A DNA stretch of 64,000 nt, from assembly GCA_008694505.1 (NCBI GenBank), contig VZDJ01000219.1, positions 9,465,089 to 9,529,088 on the forward strand, in the 5' to 3' direction. Below the pieces are notes generated by a model. The model was not told the origin of the DNA and did not search any database. It saw only the letters and a program-made list of their open reading frames with translations. Each line of letters opens with the position of its first letter. Positions within the stretch are counted from its first letter, which is position 1. Below are positions 10,801 to 21,565 of this stretch, in pieces. The DNA is from Cyanoderma ruficeps. Lineage: Eukaryota; Chordata; Aves; Passeriformes; Timaliidae. The position numbers and the translations under genes are program-made.

Positions 10801-12900
10801 ATGCACAGAGGAGAGTCTGTGCCACTGGGTCTGTGGGTCTCTGATGGGGACCCCAGCCTGGGGGCCTTGGTAGCTTGGGGAAGGGCACTGAGGAGGCGGG
10901 TGCAGCCTCCAGGAGAGGCCCGGTGCTGGTGGAGCGTGGTCCATGTGGCGCTGGCCCCGGCCAGGGTTGCGTAAGCCCTTTGGGATGCCACGTTAGCGTG
11001 GGGAGGAGTCTCTCCCTGGCCACTTTGACAGCTCCTCCTCGAGGCCACCGGGCTCACCCCAGCTGCCACCCCTGCTAACCCGGGTGAGGGGCTCCGCTGC
11101 CTCCTCCCCCTGCAGCCATGGAGGCAGGAATGGGCAGGGGCCGGGCAAAACCCTCCCCTGCCTCAGCTCCTGCCTGCACCCCAGCCTGGCAGCAGCGTCT
11201 CCTGCAGCCACCCTCCCTCTGCTCACGGCTTTTCCACGCCTCTGAAGGGTCTGACATTCCCTCACCTCACAGTGAGTGTAAGGACAAAACTGCCCCAGTA
11301 AAAGATTCTGCCAAACCCCACTGGGGCCACAGTTTTCAAGGTGCAGATGGATGACCAAGTGTAACCCCCATAGAGACACAACACCAGGGCTGGGTGCTCA
11401 CCACCCGGCCCTGACCTCCCTATGCAAGCAAGACCCTCTGAGCTTTACTCAGCAGCCACTCCCAGGCTAAAATTCCATTTGAAGCCAGAACTGTTTGTGT
11501 GAGTCCCCATAAAGCTCCCTGCTGAGCAGGTCCCTGCATGTTTGGCTCACCCAGCTGCAGCTGCCCTGGGTGCCTGGGGAGCAGGGCAGGGGGCTGGGCA
11601 GAAGCCAACCTGGCTCTTGCCACCTGCACAGACCCCTGTCACACAGTGTGCAGGCTCAGGAAGCCACACAAGGTTTAGGTGGAAGTGAAATTCCCTTTAG
11701 CACACACGCACACTTACACACTCCAAGTAAAACACAGCAGGGAAAAAAATCTCCCTACCCCATGTGCCCATGTAGAGTCACTGAAGACACGGCCACAGCA
11801 CAACACTGCGTGAACCCATTCCCTGTGCTGGGAGCTGAGCAGCTCCGTGTGAACCCAGAAATGCTCCGATCTTACAGGGCTTGTTGATACAACAGCGAGA
11901 GCCCAGTCCCATCACAGCTGTGTGCTGAACCTGACACAGTTTCTCCAGGCTGCAGATTGAATCCATAATAGAAAACACTTAAATTAGTACCAAGAAAAGT
12001 GCCTGGATGAGCCGTGGGCTGCAGGCAGCCGCTCATGGAGGAGCCCTGTGCGGGCAGGTGAGACATCACTGTGCTGTCCTGCCTGAGCTTTGTCTGGACC
12101 TGAGGCAGTAACAAAAGCAGCGCGGATGTTTCTGTGCCAGGGGCGGGAGGTCCCTCCGGCCCCCGGGGGTGCAACCGGCTGATCCCGCACAGCTCCACGA
12201 AGGAGGCAGAGAATAAACTGTCCGATAAATATCCTGCAAAAATGCAAACCATCCCCAAAGCATTCCCTGGACCTGCCCTGCCACAGCCGCTCCAGCGATA
12301 ACAGCCCCGACATCCCTCGGACCAGAGGACCCAGAAAAGGTTTCCATGGGAGCCGACATTCCTCTGGGGCTGAGTCATGGAAGAGCAGAGTGTTGTAGAA
12401 GGAGGGGCTTGAAAAAAAACTTTGAAAAGTTTATTTCTGCTCTTCCCCCTCCCAACACCGCCCGCACCCCTGCTCCTGCCTATGTGGCAGACAATGGCTT
12501 GGCTTTGGCTGCTGCGCCGGACGCAACAGCCTTTCATTTCCACTTAAAACTCGCCTGATCCACCCGAACAAACGGCTGCAATTAACTTTTGTCCTTTCGG
12601 AGGGATGCTGAGTTTCTGGGCTGTTTCAAGTAGGTCGGCTCAGAGGACTCGAGAGTACTGGTGACATTCCCGGTACCTTCGGTTTCATTCCTACTTGAAA
12701 CTTTTGCCTTTCGGTTTGGGTGGGAATTTAGTCCCCGACCGGTTAAATTTCCCTTTTTGTTTTTCGGCTAGATGCAATGGAGTGGAGCTTTCTTAAGAGA
12801 AGGGACACAAAGAGCAGAGTTAGATTGTCCCGTCAGCGGGCCGGGAAGGCCAGCAGCTGCCTTTAAAAGGAAACAAGCCCTCGTCTCTTCAGGGTGCACC
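7827..12900. other. SPARC upstream sequence / intron 1
   Basis: In vertebrates SPARC has a non-coding first exon and a long first intron, so this stretch should hold part or all of that intron, and possibly the promoter. No open frame here is convincing. GC-rich patches occur near 8640-8850, 10850-11250 and 12120-12200, and a TGAGTCA AP-1-type site lies at 12371-12377. Confidence 0.4.
8640..8850 (-). promoter_or_regulatory. Candidate SPARC promoter region (weak)
   Basis: Read on the minus strand, a GGA/GGGA-rich purine tract (8811-8841) is followed by an AT-rich GCATATTAA (8697-8689) and then CG-rich sequence. Known mammalian SPARC promoters have GGA boxes upstream of the start site, which is why I note it. 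Against it, I find no strong GTRAGT donor shortly downstream. The true exon 1 could lie elsewhere between 8 and 20 kb. Confidence 0.25.
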
Positions 12901-12936
12901 TAAAATTATGCCTGGCGGAACCCAAGTTCTTAAAAC

Positions 12937-12948
12937 TTTATAAAAAAA
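12937..12948 (+). promoter_or_regulatory. TATA box for candidate plus-strand gene
   Basis: TATAAAAAA starts at 12939, about 217 bases before the ATG of the candidate exon at 13156. The core TTTATAAA (12937-12944) is palindromic, so the minus strand also reads TATAAAG. A start site near 12965-12970 would fit plus-strand use. Confidence 0.45.
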
Positions 12949-12964
12949 CCATTCCAAAACAGCT

Positions 12965-13196
12965 TTGCTCCTCCCTTCCTGCAATCTCTGTCTCCCTAAC
13001 AGTCGATCAGCAAGAGTTCGGCAAGCCAGGGCAGCAGACTTGAAAGGCTTTCAAAGTTTGCTTGGAACAAAAAGCCGAGTGTCTTTCTTTTTTTCTTTTT
13101 TTTTTTCCAGAGGAGAAATAAGACCGGCTGCACTGAAAAAAATAAAACCCCCGAGATGAAGTCGACAACCCTTTTGTTCTTCCTCTGGATACTCTG
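12965..13196 (+). CDS. Candidate exon 1 of an unknown secreted protein
   Basis: I do not recognise this gene. An ATG at 13156-13158 opens MKSTTLLFFLWIL, a compact hydrophobic signal-peptide core with a basic second residue, and runs into a good donor (G|GTGAGT) at 13197, splitting a codon after two bases. A T-rich tract ending CCAG at about 13110 could instead be an acceptor for a 5' UTR exon; otherwise the exon begins about 25-30 bases after the TATA box at 12939. The coding part is 13156-13196. It lies upstream of SPARC and on the opposite strand. Confidence is limited, since signal-like peptides arise by chance and later exons were not found. Confidence 0.45.
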
Positions 13197-13867
13197 GTGA
13201 GTAAAATATCACCTGCCAACACACCTCAGGCTGGGAGAAGAAGTGGGGACTGTTCGTAACTAGATGTGATTTTCTCGGCAGGCTGGTTTGATGTGCCCAG
13301 ACCCTGGTGTCACGGATCTCGCTAAGGAACTACTCACCAGCTGAAAACCCAGCGGGGAAAAGGGAGTGGAGGGAAGAATGAGGGCGGGTTAAACCTTTAC
13401 AGTCAGATGCCACCAAAGCAACAAAGCTCTGGCAGCGAAACTGAGTAAGAGACAGTTCAGAAATGGAAATGCTGCGAAGAGGAGAAAGGGGTGAAGTCAG
13501 GGGGGTCTCTAAATGCACCGCTTGGTGTGGAGAGAGTCCAGCTCCCCAACCCGAGTGATGCATGGCCAGCACAGGACACATCCCCGGGCTGGGACAGCGG
13601 GGCCAGGGCCAGGGACCCCCGGGCTGTGGAGACCCCCATGCCGGGAGGAAAAGCGCAGCAAAGGCAAACGCGAAGCTCGGGCCATACCTCGCAGTCCCGG
13701 CAGCACGGCTGAGGGAACTTCAGGCTCCTGGACAGGCTGGAGGAATCTGCAAGTTTTAGAAGGAGGCAGGAGGAAGCCAAAGGGTGGGCTGGGTTTCCCT
13801 CTGCCTCTCCCCCTCCTTCTCCTCGCTAGCTTTCCAAATCGGTCTCTTCCTCTCCTCCGCTTTCCAG

Positions 13868-14002
13868 TGGGCAGTCCCTGAGCCTGGCTCCAAAGGATAG
13901 ACCAGAGAAATCAAGCCGGAGATCAAAGGGTCCCTGTCGGGGGCAGACCGGCCCGCAGCGCTCCCGGCAGTCAGTGCCGCAGCCGCTGCCTGCGCTGCTG
14001 CC
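13868..14002 (+). CDS. Candidate exon 2 of the same unknown gene
   Basis: The acceptor CCGCTTTCCAG ends at 13867 and the exon joins exon 1 in frame. The joined codon is Cys, followed by GQSLSLAPKD, a Ser/Arg/Lys-rich stretch with GPCRGQTG, and a Pro/Gln-rich end (QSVPQPLPALL). The exon is 135 bases with a donor at 14003 (GTGAGTG); reading on would hit a stop within that donor. Two more bases of a codon are left over, so a third exon would be required, or the product is a short basic peptide of about 60 residues. I found no convincing third exon and no family match. Confidence 0.4.
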
Positions 14003-17000
14003 GTGAGTGTTCAGTTCTCTGTCTCTCCCGGACTGACAGCACTGGGCATGGGGGAACGCCATCCCTCTGCCCGGTTTTGCACCTCCGAACACCTTGACCT
14101 GCTGCGATTATAGTGTTAAATGTTGTCATTTCTCAGCAGAGTAGCTCAGTCCCTGAGCTGGTGTTTCCCATCCTCAGGGGGATGCAGAGGAAAGCAGGAG
14201 AGTTTTTGCTCCTGCATCCCGTCTCCTAACATTGCTGATATCTATGACTGCCTTGTGGAGAGGGAGAGAGGGAGAGGGTCATTCTTCCCTAAAGAATGAC
14301 CCAGAGAATGTGGAGGATAAAGACATATCTGAAATGCTGTAAGCAGCCAGAGAAAAGCTGGGCTGGTAGATGTGACTCTCAGCAGTCTGGGCTCTCTGTC
14401 CAGCAGATCTAGACTGATTGAATAAACCCCACAGTCAGAATTTCCAGTCAGCTGAATTCAGTGGTCTCCTCAGACATCACTCACTATTTTGACTTTACAG
14501 GACATAACTCAGCTGGAGCAGCTGCCCAGCCAGAGGCAGCCAAGCCGCAAAGCTGTTTGGAGTTGTTTTCCCATTTGTTCCTCTCTATGCTCAGGGTAAA
14601 AACCCAGCTCCTCTCTCCTTGCTTCTCTCCGTGGCTGAGAGGATCTGAAATGCATTTGCTCCCCCAGCACCAGCATGGCCTTGGCGCTGCACTGCAAAGG
14701 AGAACCAGTAACCAGAAATTGCTGCAGTTTGGGCATCCCCTAAAGAAGGTCTCCCTGCCGTACAGGGCTGTCCTGAGCCCTGTGGATAATCCAGCTCTTT
14801 GCAGGTTGTGATCCTCCTGAGGTATCAGGTCTCACCCCAGGACTGCTCTCCAGGAGTGGCTGGGATGATGGTGTCTGGTGTAGCCAGCAGCACTGGGGAC
14901 ATCTGGGCACCAGCAGTGTGATTGTGGATGCTGGGTGAAGGACACCCGACATCATAGCAAAATTCAACATCGTGTTTTGTCTTGGCTGGGTTTGGGTTCA
15001 TTTTCAATTATGTGCTATCTTTGAGAGGGCTGAGACACAGACCTGGGTGCTTAACTCTTCCCACTGATGATGCTGAGCATTTGGATGTCAACACAGGGCC
15101 TGGCCCCCAATGACCTGCCAGGCTGCTCTGTGGGATGCCTTTGTGTCTGTGTCTGTATCAGCTCACTCCTCATCCGGCCCTTGGCACTTCTGCTGCATGT
15201 GAGACATCAGATGTAAGACTAAACATCCCATGGCCAACAAGGAGCAAAATGTAAACAGAACAGAAAGGGAAGGCAGAGGGGAAGGAATGGGGGAGGGTTC
15301 ATGAAAACCCATCATCACTTCCCAGTGAACAGGTCAGTCTCTGTCAGATCAGGCAGCTCAGGAGGCTGGTGGCAAAGAACAAGAGAAGAAAATCTTCACC
15401 CATTTCTTTACTTGGCTGCACAATTCTCAAAAGCCATCCCGGGGTGCTGATATGTGGATGTTGATAGCACCCAGAGAGACATCCATAAATATTCCACATG
15501 ACCCTCCCAGGTCCTGTGGAGGCTGGATTTATGACAGTGTCAAAGACTCCATGGGTCCTTCTAATTCTACCAGCTGGAGCACCTTGTCCTCCCACCACAA
15601 GAGTCTGTAGCTCCCAGGTGCAGCCCAGAGCCACTTGTAGGTCCAGTTTGGCTCCAGAGGTCACACGTCCCCTGAGCCAAAGTTTCATTTGCTCGAGTCA
15701 TAACCCAAGGCGTTGAACACAGCTGTTGAATGCTCTCTGCAGTGGATTAGTCACGGCTCGCATTGAAATTGTACCACTGCTGGTTCTTCTCCTAAGGAGA
15801 GGGAAGGAAAAAAAAAAAGACAGACATCTGGAAAAAATTTTAGAGAGAAAAAAAAAAAGAGAAAAGAAACCACGACTTTTCTAACTGACAACGTGGCAAT
15901 TGCTCTGCCCTGTAACCTGAAGTTAAGCCCTCTGCTAAGGGCTTAAACAAATGATAGTGCCACAGAGATAATTATAGCAGGGGTTTCTTTATGGATGTGG
16001 TGGCTTAGACCCCGGGTTTGAGCGAAAGCAAAAAGCAGAGATGCAGCCACATCTGGAAATGGCCCCAAGGCTCATCCAGCAAGCCCAGGGGGTGGGAGTG
16101 AGGGGTTCTCACTGTGATCCACACACATGATGGGGACAGCCAGGTCCTGCACCTTGGGAAGGACACATTGCCAGGCATCAGCTGTGGAATGGAGGGGGAT
16201 CACAAAGAGCCTGGAGCTACTGGCTGGCTCTTTAAACTCAGCAGCTTTAAAGAGCTCCAGAAATGACTGAGAGCTTGCAAAGGAAGTCCTGGAAAGTCCT
16301 TTCCTCTCTTGTAAGGCTTAGTGGGGTCACCAAAGAGGAGATTTTGGTGTCAGGCTGCCAGGAGGAAAACTGGAGCTCACACATATTTAAAAAGCTGTCT
16401 TATGCCTTTTGGGGCACTGGACGGGCAGGACATTGCCCAAGGTCCAGCTCAGGCTCCTGACCCTGTGCCAGGGGGTGCTTTGGGCACAGCAGATGAACCC
16501 CAGGGCTCCCAGTGCTTGCTCCCAGCTCAAGTGACTGCACAAACTCTGGTGGAAAGAGCAAGCAGGGCAAGACCCTTTGAGGCTTGAGTGCATTTTACAG
16601 CAAAGCCAAGAGGTCTGGAGGGGTGAGGTTTGAACTCCAGCTAACCCCAGTTCAAAATCCAAATTTCTTCATCTTGGTTTGAGCCAGGCTGAGCAGATCT
16701 GGGCTGATGCAGTTGAGAAAACCCTGGTGCTTTCCAAGAGGGGAAAAATTCTGCTGTAAGAGATGGAGAAAAAGGCAAGTGAGCAGCTCTGTAGGAGTGA
16801 TACAAGTGTGGATTAATAATCCTGCCCTCCCCTGCTCACAAGTCTGTCAGTGTGAGGAGCCTTTCTTTCCCTCTGCTCTGGAAGATATTCTTTAATGAGT
16901 TTTTCTCTAGAGGACGTGTCTGCATTAATTTCTAATGGATGCTGCAGCAAAACAATGAACCCAAAGTGCATATAAATAAACAGGATGCCCTGGAACCACT

Positions 17001-20000
17001 GTGGGAATGTAATTTGCTAAATCTTCATCCTGGAGTGTGTGGCTGAAGCTCCTCACAGGTGCAGGGCAGTGTGGGGGAAGTCAATGGCTGCAGGGGTGGG
17101 AGCCCAGCACCCAGCAAGTTGCGAGTAAATGCAGAGCAGAGAGAAATCTGTTTATCCCAGGAATTTCCTATCTCTCCTGCTCTCTGGGAGTGTGTCAGCT
17201 GGAGGGTTTCTGTTTTTTTCCATTTCAGAAGCAGATCAGAGGCAGAAGGGCTGTGCTCTCTGGGCTTGCACTAAGCAGATGCAGCGCCAGTGGAAGCACC
17301 ATGTGCACAGGGCAGGATGAACCCAAACTGCCATTGGAACAAGCCTGAGAGTGCCTGCCTTTGTCCTACGTGGGGCAAGGAATTCTTCCCAGTGGGATGG
17401 ACTCTGTCCCTCAGCTGAGCTGTAGGACTGCTGCCTGGTTCAGATGGATGCTCACAGTCTCTTCCAATGCCTGCACTGGGGTGCTGGTCAGAAGAAGAAG
17501 GAGAAGGAGGAGTGGATGTTGTTGCATCAGCTGTAATCCAGAGGCCAGCAAGGCAGGGGATGGAAAGGCAGCTGTGCATGGCTCTGCAGGGAGTCATGGC
17601 CTGGGAGCAGGCCAGGCTTACTGTGGGGTGTCTTGTTCTTTCCATGATGTGTGTGGAGTCTCACAGCTGTCCCAGGGTTCTCTGTGGAGGGCTCTTCCAT
17701 GCCCCACAGGGAAGGTGTCTCCTCTGCCTCTTTCAAACTCCCACTGCATTATCATCTCACTCACTTGGAAATGCGTGGGGCTTCAGGCTTGGGAGAAGCC
17801 TGTCTGTCCTCCCTGAAACCAAACTGAGGCCAAAGAAGCAGGGGAATAAAACCCATCACCTGTGGTGCAAGACAGGAGCTCTGTGTGCTGCAGCTGCCCC
17901 TGCACTGCCCAGGATGCTGCTCCTGGGCATCACATCTCAGCACCCACAAAGGCTGGCAGACAGCACCCCTCTGGCTGTAGACCCCCACCCTGTCCCTGCG
18001 GCAGAGTCCCCACAGCCCTGCCTGGAGACATCACACCAGGCAGACAGGACACGTCCTTGGCTGATTTGAAACTCTCAGGAGCATCCAGCCTTGCTGAGCT
18101 TGGTCCCAACCCCTACAGTACCCAAAGGACCTGAATGTCTGTCCCCAAAGGCCTTTCCCTTGCTGCAAGGGGCTGTTCCCTGTTTATCCTGGGCACAGGG
18201 ATGTTGTGTGCCTCAATTACAGTCGGGCGTCTCAGCCCAGCTCTGCTGTTGCTGGAGACCTTGTGCTGGAGTTGTGCCTGTGACTTGCAGAGGGTGAAAT
18301 AAAACTTCCAGGAGGGAAGTGCTGCTAACTCCAGGTAGTCCCACCTTGCTCCTGGTGTTTACCTACGATGCAATTTTGAGTCCTCTTGAGCCTGACAGAT
18401 GCGGTTTGGCAGCTTTTGAAGGATATGAATAGAACTGCTTGAGGAAATAAACAGGAATCCACTCTTGAGCCCCTGGGACATGTGGGGAGGGAAGCTCCTG
18501 GGCTGCAGTGGCAGCCCTTTTCCATAGGGAAACACAGTCTGAAAGGCAGCTTTGATGGGAGTACCCAGGCAAAGCTGTGGCAGGTCCAGAACATCAAATG
18601 CCATCTGGAAAGCAGTGGCAATAACCATGGGTGAGGAAAAGACCAGAAAGGCAAATTCCAGGGTTCACAAGGCTCTCTAGGGCCAGCTGCATTTGTTTTT
18701 TGGGTCACAAGTGTGAGGTCCTCTAAGAGAAGCTTTATTCTCAGGTGAATTGGCCACTTACCCCACAACCCTTTTTGATTTCATCAGCCACACCAACTTA
18801 CATCTAAGGCAAAAAAGCAATGGTCTGTGCTGGGAGCCATTTACAAGGCTCCCCTTTGGGAACATGGCGCAGTGGTCAGGCTGGTGAGTGTCCAGTGGGG
18901 CCAAGCAGTGATGGGACAGAGCTGCCATGCGCTGGGATTGCAGCTGAGGCAAAGCAGGCAGCGGGGTTTGGTGTCCCCAGGATCCAGCAGCTGAGAACAT
19001 GGGCTGTAAGTGAGGGCTGCTTTCGCTCCAGCCTTGTGCATCGCTGGAGGCAAAGTGGAGGAAAAGCCGGTCTTGGTGAGGGGAAGGAACATTGGTGACA
19101 GGCAGGCTGGAATATGAGTTGAAGCCTGGAAAGTTTAGCAGCTCCCCGTGGAGGCTGAGGAACAGGACTTTAGTGTCCTCCTGTTAACCCTCATTGCTGC
19201 CAAAACCCCATCAAAATATCCCCGTCTCCTGGGCAGCCCTGCCCCGCTTACAGGAACTCGGTCTGTGCACGCTCCGTGCTCCCAGCTCCTCCCCATCCCC
19301 TGCCCTCCGCCCCGCGTCCTGCTGTGACACAGGCCAGGAAAGGCTCCGGACAGAGCCATCCCGAGGGGCCACCTCCCCTCCGGCACTGCAGTGGATGAGC
19401 TGCCGCAGCATCCCTGGCTGAGCTGCATGGGAGCTGTGGCTGCACCCAGACAGGACACGGTGCTTGAGGTGCCTGAGGTGCTTGGGCCACCCTTGGCTGA
19501 GCCTGCCCCGATCCACCCTGAGAATCCACATTTTTCTGTCAATTGCTCTGACACTTTCTGCTCGAGCTGAGCTCACTTCGGAACAAGCCCTGGCTTGAGA
19601 TGGACCAGACTGATGAGCCAGGCTGCCAGATGCAGGAGCCTCCATGCACAGGGTGTCCCTTAGAGGAGACAGAAGGGGATTGGCTTTGGCAACACACGTT
19701 TGGGAGGATTGGGTGCAGAGGGAAAAGCAAGCAGCTGTGTTGGTGCTTGGCTGCCCACTGGGGTTACACCCCCACAGCCCGTCACAGGCAGCCTTAGAAG
19801 CTGGCAAAGAAGCTATTAGGGGAGAGAGTAGGAAATATTTTTTGACAAGACTTTGGGGCAGGGTGTCTTGTGAGCCTGAGCTGCCCCTGATGTGCAGGGG
19901 CCGTGTGAAGGGCTGGAGGGTCAGGCAGGCAGGGCTGGTAGGGGCAGTGCTGGGAGTCATTCCAGGATTTTAGCATCTGGTCACTGTAATTTACAAACAC

Positions 20001-21470
20001 GGCCACTCCAGGCTAACACCAAGTGCCAGCACTGACCTCCACACCATCTCTGCTTGCTGCCTCCTTTCAAATCATCTCCTGTGCACTTTTGAACCTCTCT
20101 AAGCTCCCCTGTCCAGTCTGGATTTTACTCTGGGGAGTTCAGGTTCTTTAATATCTTCTTACCTTGAGCAATTCAGGTCTTTAAGGCCATGTATAGACAT
20201 CCTGTTCCTAGCAAGAGCCAATTAGTGGAGGAATCATTTACATATCTGTGTGGGGCTTGATGGAATTTCACTGATCACGGAGTAAAGGAAACCCAAGAGG
20301 ACGCAACCTCCTTAGCTGGATGAAAACACAGCGGACATATGTGGGCAGAAAATACCTCGTCCATCACTGCTTCAGTGTGATGAGTTCTGGGGATCTCAGT
20401 TTAGCCCTGAGGCTTGTTTACTTCCCTTCAAAAAAACACCATTCCCATTTGGCCGGGGTTTGGCAGGAGCGGTGCTGTGGGCAGGAATAGCTGGGCTGTG
20501 GGAAGGCTGGGGGCTGAGGCCACACTGTGTCTGTGGGCTTGGGGCAAGGTGGGGTGTGGGCAGCCCCAAAATAGGGAGGTCATGTGGGGCCCTGAGCAAA
20601 CACTGTGACTTTCCATCCTGTGCCTGGCCCGGAGCAGGGTCCCTCCCTCGGGACCTGCTGCTAAAATTAGCAGTGCTTCCCCACGCTGCATGCCCTGCAT
20701 ATGTTAGCAGCAGCTGTTTGAGGAGATGGAGGGACCAGAATCACAGTTTAAAAAAAAAAAACAGAAAAAAATCAGATTCAGAGAGGTCCCCTTTAAGCTT
20801 CTATTTTATGGGAAAAGCAGACAGAAAACATCCTTCCTGAAATGTGGGAGAGAGCGAACACTGGACTCTTTCGTGTGTGATGCTGCTGTGAGACTGCTAA
20901 TGAACATTAATTGTATCAGGCATCTGCAAAGACTAACCAGAAGATTTCAGAGATGACACAGACACAAGCACTGGTGCTGTCAACCCCCAGTCCCTTAACT
21001 TCTGACGTGCTCAAAGGTACCCACTGCATCCTCTCTTCCATGCCTGCCCATGTCACCCCAGGAAGCAGGATTGCCCAGGATTTACTACCAGGATCAATGG
21101 AGTGGATTTTTAATGGCATGAACAGTCAAAATATTCTATTCACTTAGGGGGAAAAGGTAGGAACTAGGAAATTTAGGAAACAACAGCTTTCTCAATGAGT
21201 GGGGTGGTGAAGGGGATTGTCTGGGCCCCTCTGGAGGTACTCGGCTGCAAAACAGCCAGGAGACCACAGTGTGCTTTTGGATTATTGATGGCCACCCAGC
21301 TGGATCCAGGCACCAAACCTGCCGTGGGGATCTTCATCTGTTCCCTTCACCAATGCACACAGAGGCTGATGAAGCTGGGGACAGTGAGGGAATCTGGGCA
21401 GCTGCTGAGGGAGCTTGGCTCCTGCCTGTGCCCAAGGGCTTCTTTCCTGCTCCTCTCCCCCAGACAGCTC
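14003..21470. other. Intergenic or intronic, nothing assigned
   Basis: No gene could be supported. It contains A-rich tracts near 15808-15860 and a small CpG-rich patch near 19240-19400 with a minus-strand donor-like site at about 19253. It could hold SPARC exon 1 or later exons of the candidate plus-strand gene, but neither was recognised. Confidence 0.35.
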
Positions 21471-21473
21471 TGG

Positions 21474-21565
21474 AGAATCCCAGAACCATACAAGGGTTTG
21501 GATGGGAAGAGACCTTTAAAAATCATCCACTGCAACCCCCAAGAACAGAGGTCCTCACTGCCTGA
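21474..21565 (-). mobile_element. CR1 LINE fragment, antisense
   Basis: The plus strand reads a degenerate version of the well-known reverse complement of the CR1 3' end: 'gggtttggatgggaagagacc', then 'aaaaatcatccactgcaaccccc'. The element is therefore on the minus strand and is old. Confidence 0.75.

Noticed and set aside
11872..12543. 223-codon minus-strand frame
   Set aside because: No domain or splice context, and no similarity to any protein I know.
14138..14290. Possible third exon of the orphan gene after a CTCAG acceptor
   Set aside because: The frame is open for about 50 codons but would need an intron of only about 135 bases, has no clear donor and ends in a stop without a recognisable domain.
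17467..18069. 200-codon plus-strand frame considered as a later exon of the orphan gene
   Set aside because: No acceptor in the required phase, no conserved cysteine pattern, and composition like the flanks.
19211..19960. 249-codon minus-strand frame
   Set aside because: No recognisable family. Considered as a SPARC exon 1 neighbourhood because of a donor-like site, but nothing else supports it.
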